Source: Vitreoscilla filiformis
GTDB taxonomy: Bacteria; Pseudomonadota; Gammaproteobacteria; Burkholderiales; Burkholderiaceae_C
Reading direction: 5' to 3'
Length of the DNA stretch: 64,000 nucleotides
NCBI RefSeq assembly: GCF_002222655.1
Contig: NZ_CP022423.1
Coordinates: forward strand, 2,170,001 to 2,234,000
Positions 10,028 to 19,743 of the stretch are shown here, in pieces. Both the position numbers and the translations under genes were made by a program. The notes beneath the pieces were generated by a model. The model was not told the origin of the DNA and made no database searches. It saw only the letters and a program-made list of their open reading frames with translations. The number at the start of each line of letters is the position of its first letter. Position 1 is the stretch's first letter.

Positions 10028-10810
10028 TTATTGCGCGACCCAGCCACCATCCATGTTGATGGCCGCGCCGCGCAGGTTGTGCGCCGCTGCCGAGCACAGG
10101 AACACGGCCAGCGCGCCCAGCTCGTCCGGCGTGGTGAACTGCTGCGAGGGCTGCTTTTCGGACAGCAAGGCGCGCTTGGCTTCGTCGTCGCTCACGCCCG
10201 CAGCGGCGGCGCGGGCATCGACCTGCTTTTGCACCAGCGGCGTCAGCACCCAGCCCGGGCAGATGGCGTTGACCGTCACGCCCGTGGTCGCGGTTTCCAG
10301 TGCCACGGTTTTGGTGAAACCCACCACGCCGTGTTTGGCCGCCACGTAGGCCGATTTTTGCGCCGAAGCCACCAGCCCATGCACCGAAGCCACGTTGATG
10401 ATGCGGCCCCAGTTGCGCGCCTTCATGCCCGGCAGTGCGGCGCGGGTGGCGTGGAACACCGAGCTGAGGTTGATGGCGATGATGGCGTCCCAGCGCTCCG
10501 CCGGGAAGTCTTCCACGGGGGCGACGTACTGAATGCCAGCGTTGTTCACCAGCACATCGACGCTGCCGAATTCAGCCTCGGCGGCGCGCACCATGGCTTC
10601 GATTTCGGCGGGCTTGCTCATGTCCGCGCCGTGATAGCTGACTTTGGCGCCCAGCGGGCCAGCCACAGCGGCGACTTCCGCTTGGGCCGCTTCGATGTCA
10701 CCAAAGCCATTGAGCATCACGTTGGCGCCTTGGGCGGCGAGCGCCTTGGCGATGCCCAGCCCGATGCCGCTGGTGGAGCCGGTGACGAGGGCGGTTTTGC
10801 CTTTCAACAT
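10028..10810 (-). CDS. bdhA: 3-hydroxybutyrate dehydrogenase (SDR family)
   Basis: A 260-aa classical short-chain dehydrogenase that interconverts 3-hydroxybutyrate and acetoacetate, here probably in poly-hydroxybutyrate turnover. It has the cofactor loop TGSTSGIGLGIAKALA, the NNAG motif (DVLVNNAGIQYVAPVEDFP), the catalytic Ser in NVASVHGL and YVAAKHGVVG with the Tyr-x3-Lys pair. WVLTPLVQKQ is typical of the BdhA group. The length is exactly that of the family. It is monocistronic and divergent from the hydrolase-relA pair. Confidence 0.93.
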   Translation of the reverse strand: MLKGKTALVTGSTSGIGLGIAKALAAQGANVMLNGFGDIEAAQAEVAAVAGPLGAKVSYHGADMSKPAEIEAMVRAAEAEFGSVDVLVNNAGIQYVAPVEDFPAERWDAIIAINLSSVFHATRAALPGMKARNWGRIINVASVHGLVASAQKSAYVAAKHGVVGFTKTVALETATTGVTVNAICPGWVLTPLVQKQVDARAAAAGVSDDEAKRALLSEKQPSQQFTTPDELGALAVFLCSAAAHNLRGAAINMDGGWVAQ

Positions 10811-10921
10811 GCGAAAGTCTCCTGAGGAACGTTGGAACGGTGAGAAGAAACCCAGCCAGGCGCGAAGCCGAGGTTGTTACAGTCGATTATCCCGACCTGG
10901 CTTGCACGGAGACAACGCCCC

Positions 10922-11827
10922 ATGACCACCGCCACGCCCTTTGCTGCTTCGATGCCCGCTGCGTTTGCACCGCGCCAACGGTTTGTGCAATGCCTGGATG
11001 CACGCGGCCTGCGCCGCCTGGCCTACACGGAGTGGGGCGATCCGGCGAATCGGCGCGTGTTGGTGTGCGTTCACGGCCTGACGCGCCAAGGGCGAGATTT
11101 CGATGTGCTGGCCCAGGCTTTGTGTCAACACTACCGCGTGGTGTGCCCAGACGTGGCAGGCCGAGGGAACTCGGACTGGCTCGCCGATCCTGCTGCCTAC
11201 ATCGTGCCCACCTACGTGGCCGACATGGTGACGCTGCTGGCCCGCTTGGATGCGGACAGCGTCGATTGGGTCGGCACCTCGATGGGGGGCCTCATCGGCA
11301 TGGGGCTGGCGGGCCTGAAAGGCTCACCCATTCGGCGTTTGGTGCTCAACGATGTCGGGCCGCGCATTGAATTTGCGGCGTTGGCCCGCATTGGCACCTA
11401 TGTGGGCTTGCCGGCCCATTGGGCGACGCTGGACGAAGCCGCCGACGCCCTGGCCGTGGTCTGCCAAGGGTTTGGCCCGCACAGCCGCGAACAGTGGCTG
11501 GCGCTGACCCGGCCCCAGCTTCGCCCCGATGGCGATGGCTTCAAACCGCATTACGACCCGGCCATCGGCTTGGCCTTCCGGGCCGTGACGCCGGCGCTGG
11601 CGCAGGCTGGGGAGCTGCTGCTGTGGCAAAACTTTGCCCGCATCACCTGCCCCACGTTGGTGCTGCGCGGGGAACTTTCCGATCTGCTGTCGGCCTCTAC
11701 CGTGGCAGAGATGTGTGCGTGCCGACCGCAGGTGCAGGCCCATGTCGTGGCAGGGGTGGGCCATGCGCCCACGCTGGTGCAGCCCGATCAGGTGGCTGTG
11801 GTGCGGGATTTTTTGTTGTCACCATGA
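10922..11827 (+). CDS. Alpha/beta-fold hydrolase
   Basis: A 301-aa hydrolase. The oxyanion region CVHGLTRQGRDFD, the nucleophile elbow WVGTSMGGLIGM (Ser), an acid in VLRGELSDLLS and the final His in GVGHAPTLVQPDQ complete a catalytic triad. The substrate cannot be told. I chose the ATG at 10922 (GGAG ten bases upstream) over a TTG at 10874. Its stop overlaps the relA start by 4 nt (ATGA), so it is co-translated with the alarmone synthetase, a gene order I recall from other Burkholderiales. Confidence 0.85.
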   Translation: MTTATPFAASMPAAFAPRQRFVQCLDARGLRRLAYTEWGDPANRRVLVCVHGLTRQGRDFDVLAQALCQHYRVVCPDVAGRGNSDWLADPAAYIVPTYVADMVTLLARLDADSVDWVGTSMGGLIGMGLAGLKGSPIRRLVLNDVGPRIEFAALARIGTYVGLPAHWATLDEAADALAVVCQGFGPHSREQWLALTRPQLRPDGDGFKPHYDPAIGLAFRAVTPALAQAGELLLWQNFARITCPTLVLRGELSDLLSASTVAEMCACRPQVQAHVVAGVGHAPTLVQPDQVAVVRDFLLSP

Positions 11828-14040
11828 AAAGTGAAGTTGTGAGTGAAGTGGCGGCGCCCATCGTGTCGCTGGCGCAGGTGGAATTGGCAGGGTCGCACGC
11901 TTTGGCGCGGGCGCGGGCGTTTGCCGAGCCCATGCTGGCCGGTCAAATTCTGGACACCGGCGAAGACGCCTTCAGCCATGCTGCGGGCGTGGCGGACATC
12001 CTGGCCCACATCGGTGGGGCGCCGTCGCTGCAAGCGGCGGCCTATCTGGTGTACGCCGGGGATTATTTGCAGCGGCCTGAAGAAGTCATCGAAAAAGCCT
12101 TTGGGGCGTCTTACGCCAGTTTGGTGACGTTGACGCGCAAGCTGGTGCAAATCCAGCGTGCCGCCCGCGAAGCGCAGTTGGCCGAAGAAGATCGCGCCGA
12201 GCAAACCGAGCGCGTGCGCAAAATGCTGCTGGCCTTCTCGCGGGATTTGCGCGTGGTGCTGCTGAGGTTGGCGTCGCGTTTGCAGACGCTGCGCTGGTAC
12301 GCCGCCAGCAAGCGGCCTTGCCCGCCCGCTTTGGCCGCCGAAAGCCGCCAAGTGTTCGCACCGCTGGCCAACCGCTTGGGCATTTGGCAGATCAAGTGGG
12401 AAATCGAGGATCTGGCGTTTCGCTTCCAGCAGCCCGACGAGTACAAACGCATCGCCAAGCTGTTGGCTGAAAAGCGCATCGAGCGCGAAGCCAGCGTCGA
12501 TGCGGTGCGCCGCCAGATGGCCGCCGATCTGCAAAACCACGGCGTGCCGGCGGTGGTCTATGGCCGGCCCAAGCACATTTACAGCATCTGGAAAAAGATG
12601 CAGGGCAAGAAGCTGGACTTCTCCCGCGTCATGGATGTGCGGGCGCTGCGCGTCGTGGTGGCGGATGTGCCGGCGTGTTACGCCGCGCTGGCGCGGGTGC
12701 ATGAGCGTTACCGTGCCGTGTCGGGCGAGTACGACGATTACATCGCCCGCCCCAAGCCCAACGGCTACCGTTCGCTGCACACCGTGGTGTTGGGCGACGA
12801 TGAGCGGCCTATTGAGGTGCAAATCCGCACCCAGGCCATGCACGAACATGCCGAATACGGCGTGGCCGCGCACTGGGCCTACAAAGAGGCGGGCACCAAA
12901 GGTTATGGCGGGGTGAGCGCCGCCGGTGAGTTCGAAGAGCGTGTGGCCGAGGCGCGCAAAGCCGTGCTGCGCCAGTTGCTGGCCTGGGAGCGAGACTTCA
13001 GCCAGCAAGGCGACGATGGCAGCGCCACCGTTCACGGGCGCTTCGATGACCGCATTTACGTCTTTACCCCGCAAGCCGCCGTGATCGAGCTGACGGTCGG
13101 CGGTACGCCGGTGGACTTCGCTTACGCCCTGCACACCACCGTGGGCCACCGCTGCCGGGGCGCTAAGGTCGATGGTCAGATGGTGCCGCTCAACACCGCG
13201 CTGGCCAATGGGCAGACGGTGGAAGTCATCACCGCCAAAGAGGGCGGGCCGTCGCTGGATTGGCTCAACGGCGAGCTGGGTTTCCTCAAGAGCAGCCGCG
13301 CCCGTGCCAAGGTGCGCGCCTGGTTCAACGCCCAAGCCCAGGTGGTGACGGTGGCGCGTGGGCGCGAGCTGGTGGAAAAACTGCTCCAGCGCGAAGGCCG
13401 CACCGCCCTCAAACTCGACGAGCTGGCCGCGCAGTTGGGCTTCAAGGATGCCGATGCGCTGTTCGAAGTCGTTGGCAAAGATGAATACTCGCTGCGCAAC
13501 ATCGAGGTGTTACTGCGCCCCCGCGAGCCCGAGCCCGCCGAAGAGCCCGTGGTGTTCAAGCCGGCGCGTCACGGCGCGGCTGGCGGCGTGCTGGTGGTGG
13601 GCGTCGAAAGCCTGTTGACCAATTTGGCACGCTGCTGCCGCCCGGCACCACCGGACACCATCAGCGGCTTCGTCACCCGGGGCAAAGGCGTGGCGGTGCA
13701 TCGCTGCGACTGCGCCAACTTCCGCCACACCGCCGAACGGTTTCCTGAGCGTGTGATCCCCGTGACATGGGGAGAATCGCCAGCCGGGCGGGAAGCGGTC
13801 TACCCGGTGGACGTGCTGGTCGAAGCCGGAGATCGCCACGGTTTGCTGCGGGACATTTCGGACGTCTTTGCCAAAGCGCGCACCAACGTCATCGGCGTCC
13901 ACACCCAGACCACCAAAAGCCCCGACGGTTCCACCGCCCGCATGACGTTTACCGCCGAAGTCACCGACGCCGCCCGCTTGCAGCAGGTGTTGCGCCAGGT
14001 GGCCCAAGTCGCCGGCGTGCGCTGGGTACGGCGGCGCTGA
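11824..14040 (+). CDS. relA: GTP pyrophosphokinase (RelA-type (p)ppGpp synthetase)
   Basis: A 738-aa long-form RSH protein. The N-terminal hydrolase-like domain has lost the HD metal site (SHAAGVADILAHIGGAP and VYAGDYL where His-Asp would be), which marks it as RelA rather than a bifunctional SpoT. The synthetase domain follows with VMDVRALRVVV, EYDDYIARPKPNGYRSLHTV and VEIQIRTQAMHEHAEYG-like signatures. TGS (IYVFTPQAAVIEL) and a C-terminal ACT domain (GLLRDISDVFAKA) complete it. It makes pppGpp on starved ribosomes. The ATG at 11824 sits in an ATGA overlap with the hydrolase. Confidence 0.93.
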   Translation: MKSEVVSEVAAPIVSLAQVELAGSHALARARAFAEPMLAGQILDTGEDAFSHAAGVADILAHIGGAPSLQAAAYLVYAGDYLQRPEEVIEKAFGASYASLVTLTRKLVQIQRAAREAQLAEEDRAEQTERVRKMLLAFSRDLRVVLLRLASRLQTLRWYAASKRPCPPALAAESRQVFAPLANRLGIWQIKWEIEDLAFRFQQPDEYKRIAKLLAEKRIEREASVDAVRRQMAADLQNHGVPAVVYGRPKHIYSIWKKMQGKKLDFSRVMDVRALRVVVADVPACYAALARVHERYRAVSGEYDDYIARPKPNGYRSLHTVVLGDDERPIEVQIRTQAMHEHAEYGVAAHWAYKEAGTKGYGGVSAAGEFEERVAEARKAVLRQLLAWERDFSQQGDDGSATVHGRFDDRIYVFTPQAAVIELTVGGTPVDFAYALHTTVGHRCRGAKVDGQMVPLNTALANGQTVEVITAKEGGPSLDWLNGELGFLKSSRARAKVRAWFNAQAQVVTVARGRELVEKLLQREGRTALKLDELAAQLGFKDADALFEVVGKDEYSLRNIEVLLRPREPEPAEEPVVFKPARHGAAGGVLVVGVESLLTNLARCCRPAPPDTISGFVTRGKGVAVHRCDCANFRHTAERFPERVIPVTWGESPAGREAVYPVDVLVEAGDRHGLLRDISDVFAKARTNVIGVHTQTTKSPDGSTARMTFTAEVTDAARLQQVLRQVAQVAGVRWVRRR

Positions 14041-14055
14041 CACAATCACGTCACC

Positions 14056-14913
14056 ATGAACACCACCACGCAACACACTGCATCCCCTCGTCAAGCCATC
14101 ACGGCGGAGCTGCGCACCTGGATCGTGGCGCAGGCCCGCGCCGGGTGTCGCCCGGAAGACGTGCTGGCTGCCATGAAAGCCAGCGGTTGGAACGAGGACG
14201 TGGCCTTGCAGGCCTTGGAGGACGTGCTGTCCACCCACCTGCGCGAGGTTCAAGCCAAGCCCATGCCGGAGCCGTCTCCGCTGGCAGCGGGCAACATCGT
14301 CAGCTTTGACGGGCACGAAGTTCAGGTGCTGCTGAGTTTGCGCCGCCCGCGTGTGGTGCTGTTCGGCGGGTTTCTCACCGACGCCGAGTGCGATGCCTTG
14401 GTCGAATTGGCCCGCCAGCGCCTGGCCCGTTCGGAAACTGTGGTCAACGCTACCGGTGGCAGCGAAGTCAACGACGCCCGCACCAGCGAAGGCATGTTCT
14501 TTTCCCGAGGGGAGAACGAGCTGTGTCGGCGTATCGAGGCCCGCATCGCCGCCTTGGTGAATTGGCCGGTGGAGAACGGCGAGGGCCTTCAGGTGCTGCG
14601 CTACCGCCCCGGCGCCGAGTACAAGGCCCACCACGATTACTTCGACCCAACCCAGCCCGGCAGCAGCACCATCCTGGCGCGGGGGGGGCAGCGCGTGGGC
14701 ACGCTGGTGATGTACCTCAACACTCCCGAGCGCGGTGGCGCCACCGGCTTCCCCGATGCCGGGCTGGACGTGGCTCCGATCAAGGGCAACGCCGTGTTTT
14801 TCGCCTACGAGCGGCCCGATCCGTCCATGCTCACGCTGCACAGCGGTTCGCCCGTCATCGCGGGTGAAAAGTGGGTGGCCACCAAGTGGATGCGCGAGGG
14901 CATTTTCAACTGA
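14056..14913 (+). CDS. 2OG-Fe(II) dioxygenase, prolyl 4-hydroxylase-like
   Basis: A 285-aa protein. The first ~80 residues form a small helical domain (ELRTWIVAQARAGCRPEDV). The rest is a prolyl-4-hydroxylase alpha-subunit-like double-stranded beta-helix: LFGGFLTDAECDALVELA, then YKAHHDYFDP with the iron-binding His-x-Asp, GTLVMYLNTPERGGATGFP, and the distal His in LHSGSPVIAGEKWVATKWMR with the 2-oxoglutarate Lys. The substrate is unknown; bacterial members act on proteins such as EF-Tu. It lies 15 bp after relA and may be co-transcribed. Confidence 0.88.
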   Translation: MNTTTQHTASPRQAITAELRTWIVAQARAGCRPEDVLAAMKASGWNEDVALQALEDVLSTHLREVQAKPMPEPSPLAAGNIVSFDGHEVQVLLSLRRPRVVLFGGFLTDAECDALVELARQRLARSETVVNATGGSEVNDARTSEGMFFSRGENELCRRIEARIAALVNWPVENGEGLQVLRYRPGAEYKAHHDYFDPTQPGSSTILARGGQRVGTLVMYLNTPERGGATGFPDAGLDVAPIKGNAVFFAYERPDPSMLTLHSGSPVIAGEKWVATKWMREGIFN

Positions 14914-14922
14914 CCCCCACCC

Positions 14923-16296
14923 TCACGGGGTGAAGCGGCCCCCTTGCGGCGGCACCCGCACCGCCCAGCCCAGTTCACGGGCGATGCGCTGGCGCAGGGC
15001 GTCGCTGGCGGCGGGCTCGCCGTGGATCACAAACGTTTGGCGCGGCGGGCGTTGGAAGTGGCGCAGCCAGTCCATCAGCTCGTTGGCGTCGGCGTGGCCG
15101 GAAAAGCCTTCCAGGTGCGTCACCTGGGCGCGAATGGGCACAAACTCGCCGTGGATTTTGATGTCCCGCTCGCCCGCCACCAAGCGCGCTCCCCGGCTGC
15201 CCCCCACCTGAAAACCTGCAAACACGATGTGGTGACGCGCATCCGGCCCCAGCGTTTTCAGGTGATTCAGCACGCGCCCACCCGTGGCCATGCCGCTGGA
15301 CGAAATGATCACCGCCGGCATGCGCGCACTCATTTGCGAGCGTTGCAAGCGCTGCGATTGCGCCGGGGTGGCGATGAGCTGCACGCCATCGCACAGGTTG
15401 GCCATCTCACGCTGGGGCACGCGCAGCAAGCGGCGGTGCTGGCGGTACAAAGCCGTGGCTTCGATGGCCATCGGGCTGTCCAGAAACACCGGCAGATGGC
15501 GTGGCAGCTCGCCGCGTGCTTTGAGGCGCTGAATCACCAACAGCAGCGCTTGGGCGCGCCCTACCGCGAACGCGGGCAGCAGCACCGAACCGCCCCCAGC
15601 GATGGTGTCGCGGACGATGTCGGCCAAGCGGGCGATGCTGTCTTCGTTGAGGTGCAAGCGGTTGCCGTAGGTCGATTCGACCAGCAACACATCGGCGTGC
15701 ATCACCGGTTCGGGCGGCGGCATGAGCAGATCCGCCGAGCGCCCCAAGTCGCCGGAGAACACCAGGGTTTGGCCGTCGTGCTGCAACCGCACGCAACTGG
15801 CGCCGAGCAAGTGGCCGGCGGGAATCAAATCCAGCATCAAGCCGTTGCCCAGGTCGCGCTGCTTGCCGTGGCCGACCGGTTCCATCTGGCTGACCGCCCG
15901 GCGTGCATCGGCTTGGGTGAACAGCGGCTTGGCGCGTTCGTGCTGGCTGAAGCCGTGGCGGTTGGCACGCCGGGCGTCCTCTTCTTGCAGATGAGCGGCG
16001 TCGAGCAGCACCACTTCGGCCAAATCGCGTGTGGCCGGGCTGGTGTAGATGGGCCCCCGATAGCCGTGGCGCACCAGCACGGGCAGCCAGCCGCAGTGGT
16101 CGAGGTGGGCATGGCTCAACACCACCGCCGCCAGCGAGCGCGGTTCAAACGTCGGGGCCTGCCAGTTGCGCTCGCGCAGCACCTTGAAGCCTTGGAACAG
16201 CCCGGCATCCAGCAGCACGCGCTGGCCGGCCCAGTCCACCAGATGGCGTGAACCCGTCACGCAGTCCGCTGCGCCGAGGAAATCGATCTGCATCAT
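14923..16296 (-). CDS. Metallo-beta-lactamase/beta-CASP RNA exonuclease-like protein
   Basis: A 457-aa protein of the RNA-processing MBL family (CPSF73/YsxJ-like). The metal-binding loop is LSHAHLDHCGWLPVL, followed by FSGDLGRSADLLMPPPEP, the beta-CASP motifs SSSGMATGGRVLNHL and the RNA-specificity end FSGHADANELMDWL with HGEPAASDALR. Such proteins cut or trim RNA using two zinc ions. The gene ends 10 bp from the converging dioxygenase gene and starts 86 bp from the end of rhlE on the same strand; an RNA-metabolism pair is plausible but not proven. Confidence 0.9.
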   Translation of the reverse strand: MMQIDFLGAADCVTGSRHLVDWAGQRVLLDAGLFQGFKVLRERNWQAPTFEPRSLAAVVLSHAHLDHCGWLPVLVRHGYRGPIYTSPATRDLAEVVLLDAAHLQEEDARRANRHGFSQHERAKPLFTQADARRAVSQMEPVGHGKQRDLGNGLMLDLIPAGHLLGASCVRLQHDGQTLVFSGDLGRSADLLMPPPEPVMHADVLLVESTYGNRLHLNEDSIARLADIVRDTIAGGGSVLLPAFAVGRAQALLLVIQRLKARGELPRHLPVFLDSPMAIEATALYRQHRRLLRVPQREMANLCDGVQLIATPAQSQRLQRSQMSARMPAVIISSSGMATGGRVLNHLKTLGPDARHHIVFAGFQVGGSRGARLVAGERDIKIHGEFVPIRAQVTHLEGFSGHADANELMDWLRHFQRPPRQTFVIHGEPAASDALRQRIARELGWAVRVPPQGGRFTP

Positions 16297-16382
16297 GACG
16301 CTCCTGCATCACCCGCCCCGTGGCGGGTTTCAGGCACATCATGGGCCGCGCACGGCGGCCTGTCATGACGCAGTGCAGCGTG

Positions 16383-17813
16383 TCAGTGGTGGCGCGAACC
16401 GCCGCCACGCGGCCCGGCGTTGCCGTGGCCATTGCGCGGGGCACCGCTGTTGCCGTTGCGCGGTGCGCCCCCATTGCGCGGGGCACCCGCGTCCGCCGGG
16501 CGGCGTTGGCCGCCAGAACCGGCTGGCGCGGCTGAACGGTTGCCCGTGTTGTGGCCACCCTGTGCGGGTCGGCCACTGCCGCCGCCGCCCGCTGGGCGAC
16601 CGCCCTTGCTGGCGCCCACGCCAATCGTCATGCGACGACCCAGCACGATGGGCTCGGGCTTTTCACCCGCTGGCGGCTCGAAACCGGGCACGCTTTCCTT
16701 GGGAATGCTGCGCTTGATGAGCTTTTCGATGTCCCGCAGGAACAGCTCCTCATCGACGCACACCAGCGACACGGCCTGACCTTCGGCGCCTGCGCGACCG
16801 GTGCGCCCGATGCGATGCACGTAGTCTTCCGGCACGTTGGGCAGCTCGAAGTTGACGACGTGCGGCAACTGGTCGATGTCGATGCCGCGAGCGGCGATGT
16901 CCGTGGCCACCAGCACTTGCAGATCGCCGCTCTTGAAGTCGGCCAGTGCCTTGGTGCGGGCGCCTTGGCTCTTGTTGCCGTGAATCGCCATGGCGCTGAT
17001 GCCATGGTCGTTCAGGTATTCGGCCAGGCGGTTGGCGCCGTGTTTCATGCGCGTGAACACCAGCACTTGATGCCAATCGCCTTGGCGGATCAAGTGGGCC
17101 AGCAGTTCTTTCTTGCGCTCACGTCCGACGGGGTGAATTTTCTGGGCGATGGTCTCGGCGGTGGCGTTGCGCCGGGCGACTTCGATCAGTTGCGGCCGGT
17201 TCAGGAGGCGTTCGGCCAGGGCCTTGATGTCATCGCTGAAGGTGGCGGAGAACAGCAGGCTTTGTTTCTGCTTCGGGACGATCGCCAGCACTTTTTTGAT
17301 GTCGTGGATGAAGCCCATGTCCAACATGCGGTCGGCTTCGTCCAAGATGAAAATTTCAACGTGCGACAGATCCAGCGTGCCTTGCTGGTGATGGTCCAGC
17401 AGGCGGCCCGGCGTGGCCACGAGGATGTCCACGCCCCGGCGCAGGCGGTCGATTTGCGGCTGCATGCCGACGCCGCCGAACATCACCATGCTGGTCAGCG
17501 GCAGGTATTTGCCGTACAGGCGCACGCTTTCTTCCACCTGGGCAGCCAGCTCACGGGTGGGCGTGAGAATCAGGGCGCGGATGGCGGGGCGACCCTTGGC
17601 GTCGCGTTTGGGCGCGCTGGCGGCCAAGCGGTGCAGGGTGGGCAGGGTGAAACCAGCGGTCTTGCCGGTGCCGGTTTGGGCGCCGGCGAGCAGGTCGCCG
17701 CCGGTCAACACGGCGGGGATCGCTTGGGATTGGATCGGGGTGGGGGTGGTGTAGCCCTGTTCACGCACGGCGCGAACAAGCGGTTCGGCCAGGCCGAGGG
17801 AATCAAAACTCAT
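16383..17813 (-). CDS. rhlE: DEAD-box RNA helicase RhlE
   Basis: A 476-aa ATP-dependent RNA helicase. Q-motif and Walker A ([20 protein letters not shown]) lie near residue 40, DEAD in [13 protein letters not shown] near 155, SAT in [12 protein letters not shown], and the C-terminal helicase motif [12 protein letters not shown]. The last ~90 residues are low-complexity Gly/Asn/Arg/Ala (repeats of APRNG), the RNA-binding tail usual for RhlE. It acts in ribosome assembly and cold adaptation. It stands divergent from ettA. Confidence 0.94.
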   Translation of the reverse strand: MSFDSLGLAEPLVRAVREQGYTTPTPIQSQAIPAVLTGGDLLAGAQTGTGKTAGFTLPTLHRLAASAPKRDAKGRPAIRALILTPTRELAAQVEESVRLYGKYLPLTSMVMFGGVGMQPQIDRLRRGVDILVATPGRLLDHHQQGTLDLSHVEIFILDEADRMLDMGFIHDIKKVLAIVPKQKQSLLFSATFSDDIKALAERLLNRPQLIEVARRNATAETIAQKIHPVGRERKKELLAHLIRQGDWHQVLVFTRMKHGANRLAEYLNDHGISAMAIHGNKSQGARTKALADFKSGDLQVLVATDIAARGIDIDQLPHVVNFELPNVPEDYVHRIGRTGRAGAEGQAVSLVCVDEELFLRDIEKLIKRSIPKESVPGFEPPAGEKPEPIVLGRRMTIGVGASKGGRPAGGGGSGRPAQGGHNTGNRSAAPAGSGGQRRPADAGAPRNGGAPRNGNSGAPRNGHGNAGPRGGGSRHH

Positions 17814-18020
17814 CGAGGCTCGCGGTCAGCAAGAAAAAGCATGGCCGCTGCCCGCTCAAAAACCAAGGAGCGCGGCGCGGCCTGCGAAGCGCGGCAGTGT
17901 AACAGCGGCCTCCGTGCGGGTTGACCTGGATCAGGCCCCAGCCCGGCGATAATCACCGGTTCGCGGCCGATTTTTGCGGCCTGCTCCCAACCCTTACGCA
18001 AAGCTCAACGGGCGATACAC

Positions 18021-19685
18021 ATGGCGCAATACGTCTTCACCATGAACCGCGTCGGCAAGACCGTGCCGCCGAAGCGACAGATCTTGAAGGACATCTCGCT
18101 GTCCTTCTTCCCCGGCGCCAAGATCGGTGTGCTGGGCCTGAACGGCTCGGGCAAGTCCACGCTGCTGAAAATCATGGCCGGTTTGGACAAGGACATCGAG
18201 GGCGAAGCCGTCCCGATGCCGGGCCTCAAGATCGGATACCTGCCGCAAGAGCCGCAGCTCAACCCCGAGCAGACCGTGCGCGAAGCGGTGGAAGAAGGCA
18301 TTGGCGGCGCCCTGGCGGCGCAAAAGCGCCTGGATGAGGTTTACGCCGCCTACGGCGAACCCGACGCCGACTTCGACGCCCTGGCCGCCGAACAAGCCGA
18401 GCTGGAAGCCATCATCGCCGCTGCCGGTGGCGAGAACACCGACCACCTGTTGGACATCGCCGCTGACGCCCTGCGCCTGCCTGTGTGGGAAGCCAAGATC
18501 GGCCCGTTGTCCGGCGGTGAAAAGCGCCGCGTGGCGCTGTGCCGTTTGCTGCTGTCCAAGCCGGACATGCTGCTGCTCGACGAACCGACCAACCACTTGG
18601 ACGCCGAATCGGTGGAATGGCTGGAGCAGTTCCTCAAGCGTTTTAGCGGCACCGTGGTGGCCATCACCCACGATCGCTACTTCCTGGACAACGCCGCCGA
18701 GTGGATTCTGGAACTCGACCGGGGTGTGGGCCACCCGTACAAGGGCAATTACACCGACTGGCTGGCTGGCAAGGACAAGCGTCTGGAGGCCGAACAGAAG
18801 TCCGAGGACGCCCGCGCCAAGGCCCTGAAGCAAGAACTGGAATGGGTGCGCAAGAACGCCAAGGGCCGCCAGGCCAAGAGCAAAGCGCGTCTGGCCCGCT
18901 TCGAGGAGTTGAGCGACGTCGAATACCAAAAGCGCAACGAAACGAACGAAATCTTCATCCCCGTGGCCGAGCGCCTGGGCAATGAAGTGATCGAGTTCAA
19001 GAACGTCTCCAAGAGCTTTGGGGATCGTGTGCTGATCGACAACCTCAGCTTCAAGGTGCCGGCGGGCGCCATCGTCGGCATCATCGGCCCGAACGGCGCG
19101 GGTAAATCGACGCTGTTCCGCATGATCCAAGGCGTGGAAACGCCGGATTCGGGCGAGGTGAGCATCGGCAAGACCGCCAAGCTGGCCTTCGTCGATCAGA
19201 GCCGCGAAGGTTTGGCGGCGGACAAAACGGTGTGGCAAGACGTGTCCGGCGGGCTGGACAACATCGTCGTCGGCAAGTTCGTCATGCCCAGCCGGGCCTA
19301 CATCGGGCGCTTCAACTTCAAGGGCAACGATCAGCAAAAGCTGGTGGGCAGCCTCTCGGGGGGTGAGCGCGGGCGCTTGCACTTGGCCAAGACGCTGGCC
19401 CAAGGCGGCAACGTGCTGATGCTGGATGAACCGTCGAACGACTTGGACGTGGAAACCCTGCGTGCGCTGGAAGATGCGCTGCTGGAGTTTGCCGGCTCGG
19501 CCATGATCATTTCGCACGATCGCTGGTTCTTGGATCGCATCTGCACCCACATCCTGGCCTGCGAAGGCGATTCGCAGTGGTTCTTCTACGACGGCAACTA
19601 TCAGGAATACGAAGCCGACAAGAAGAAACGCCTGGGTGAAGAAGGCGCCAAGCCGCATCGCTTGCGCTTCAAGGCTTTGAAGTAA
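18021..19685 (+). CDS. ettA: Energy-dependent translational throttle protein EttA (ABC-F)
   Basis: A 554-aa ABC-F ATPase with two nucleotide-binding domains and no membrane part. Walker A motifs are GLNGSGKST (about residue 40) and GPNGAGKST (about 356); signatures are PLSGGEKRRV and SLSGGERGRL; Walker B reads LLLDEPTNHLDAESVEWLE and LMLDEPSNDLDVETLRALE. The arm and linker between the domains are rich in Lys/Arg (KNAKGRQAKSKARLARFEEL). EttA gates the ribosomal E site according to ATP supply. A strong terminator follows 18 bp after the stop. Confidence 0.95.
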   Translation: MAQYVFTMNRVGKTVPPKRQILKDISLSFFPGAKIGVLGLNGSGKSTLLKIMAGLDKDIEGEAVPMPGLKIGYLPQEPQLNPEQTVREAVEEGIGGALAAQKRLDEVYAAYGEPDADFDALAAEQAELEAIIAAAGGENTDHLLDIAADALRLPVWEAKIGPLSGGEKRRVALCRLLLSKPDMLLLDEPTNHLDAESVEWLEQFLKRFSGTVVAITHDRYFLDNAAEWILELDRGVGHPYKGNYTDWLAGKDKRLEAEQKSEDARAKALKQELEWVRKNAKGRQAKSKARLARFEELSDVEYQKRNETNEIFIPVAERLGNEVIEFKNVSKSFGDRVLIDNLSFKVPAGAIVGIIGPNGAGKSTLFRMIQGVETPDSGEVSIGKTAKLAFVDQSREGLAADKTVWQDVSGGLDNIVVGKFVMPSRAYIGRFNFKGNDQQKLVGSLSGGERGRLHLAKTLAQGGNVLMLDEPSNDLDVETLRALEDALLEFAGSAMIISHDRWFLDRICTHILACEGDSQWFFYDGNYQEYEADKKKRLGEEGAKPHRLRFKALK

Positions 19686-19702
19686 TTCAAACCCACATTA
19701 AA

Positions 19703-19727
19703 AAACCGCCCGAGGGCGGTTTTTTTG
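19703..19727. terminator. Rho-independent terminator after ettA, bidirectional
   Basis: The stem AACCGCCC / GGGCGGTT with a short GA loop is flanked by A-runs on the left and a T-run on the right, so it works on both strands. It lies between the convergent ettA and AcoR-like genes. Confidence 0.85.
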
Positions 19728-19743
19728 TGATCGCGGTTTTCGC

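Noticed and set aside
11788..13335. 515-codon minus-strand frame over relA
   Set aside because: Mirror frame of a well-recognised gene.
16311..16328. ACCCGCC/GGCGGGT hairpin between rhlE and the MBL gene as terminator
   Set aside because: No T-run on the strand that is transcribed there.
17921..17953. TTGACC and GATAAT before ettA as a sigma-70 promoter
   Set aside because: The gap is 21 bp, too long for a standard promoter.
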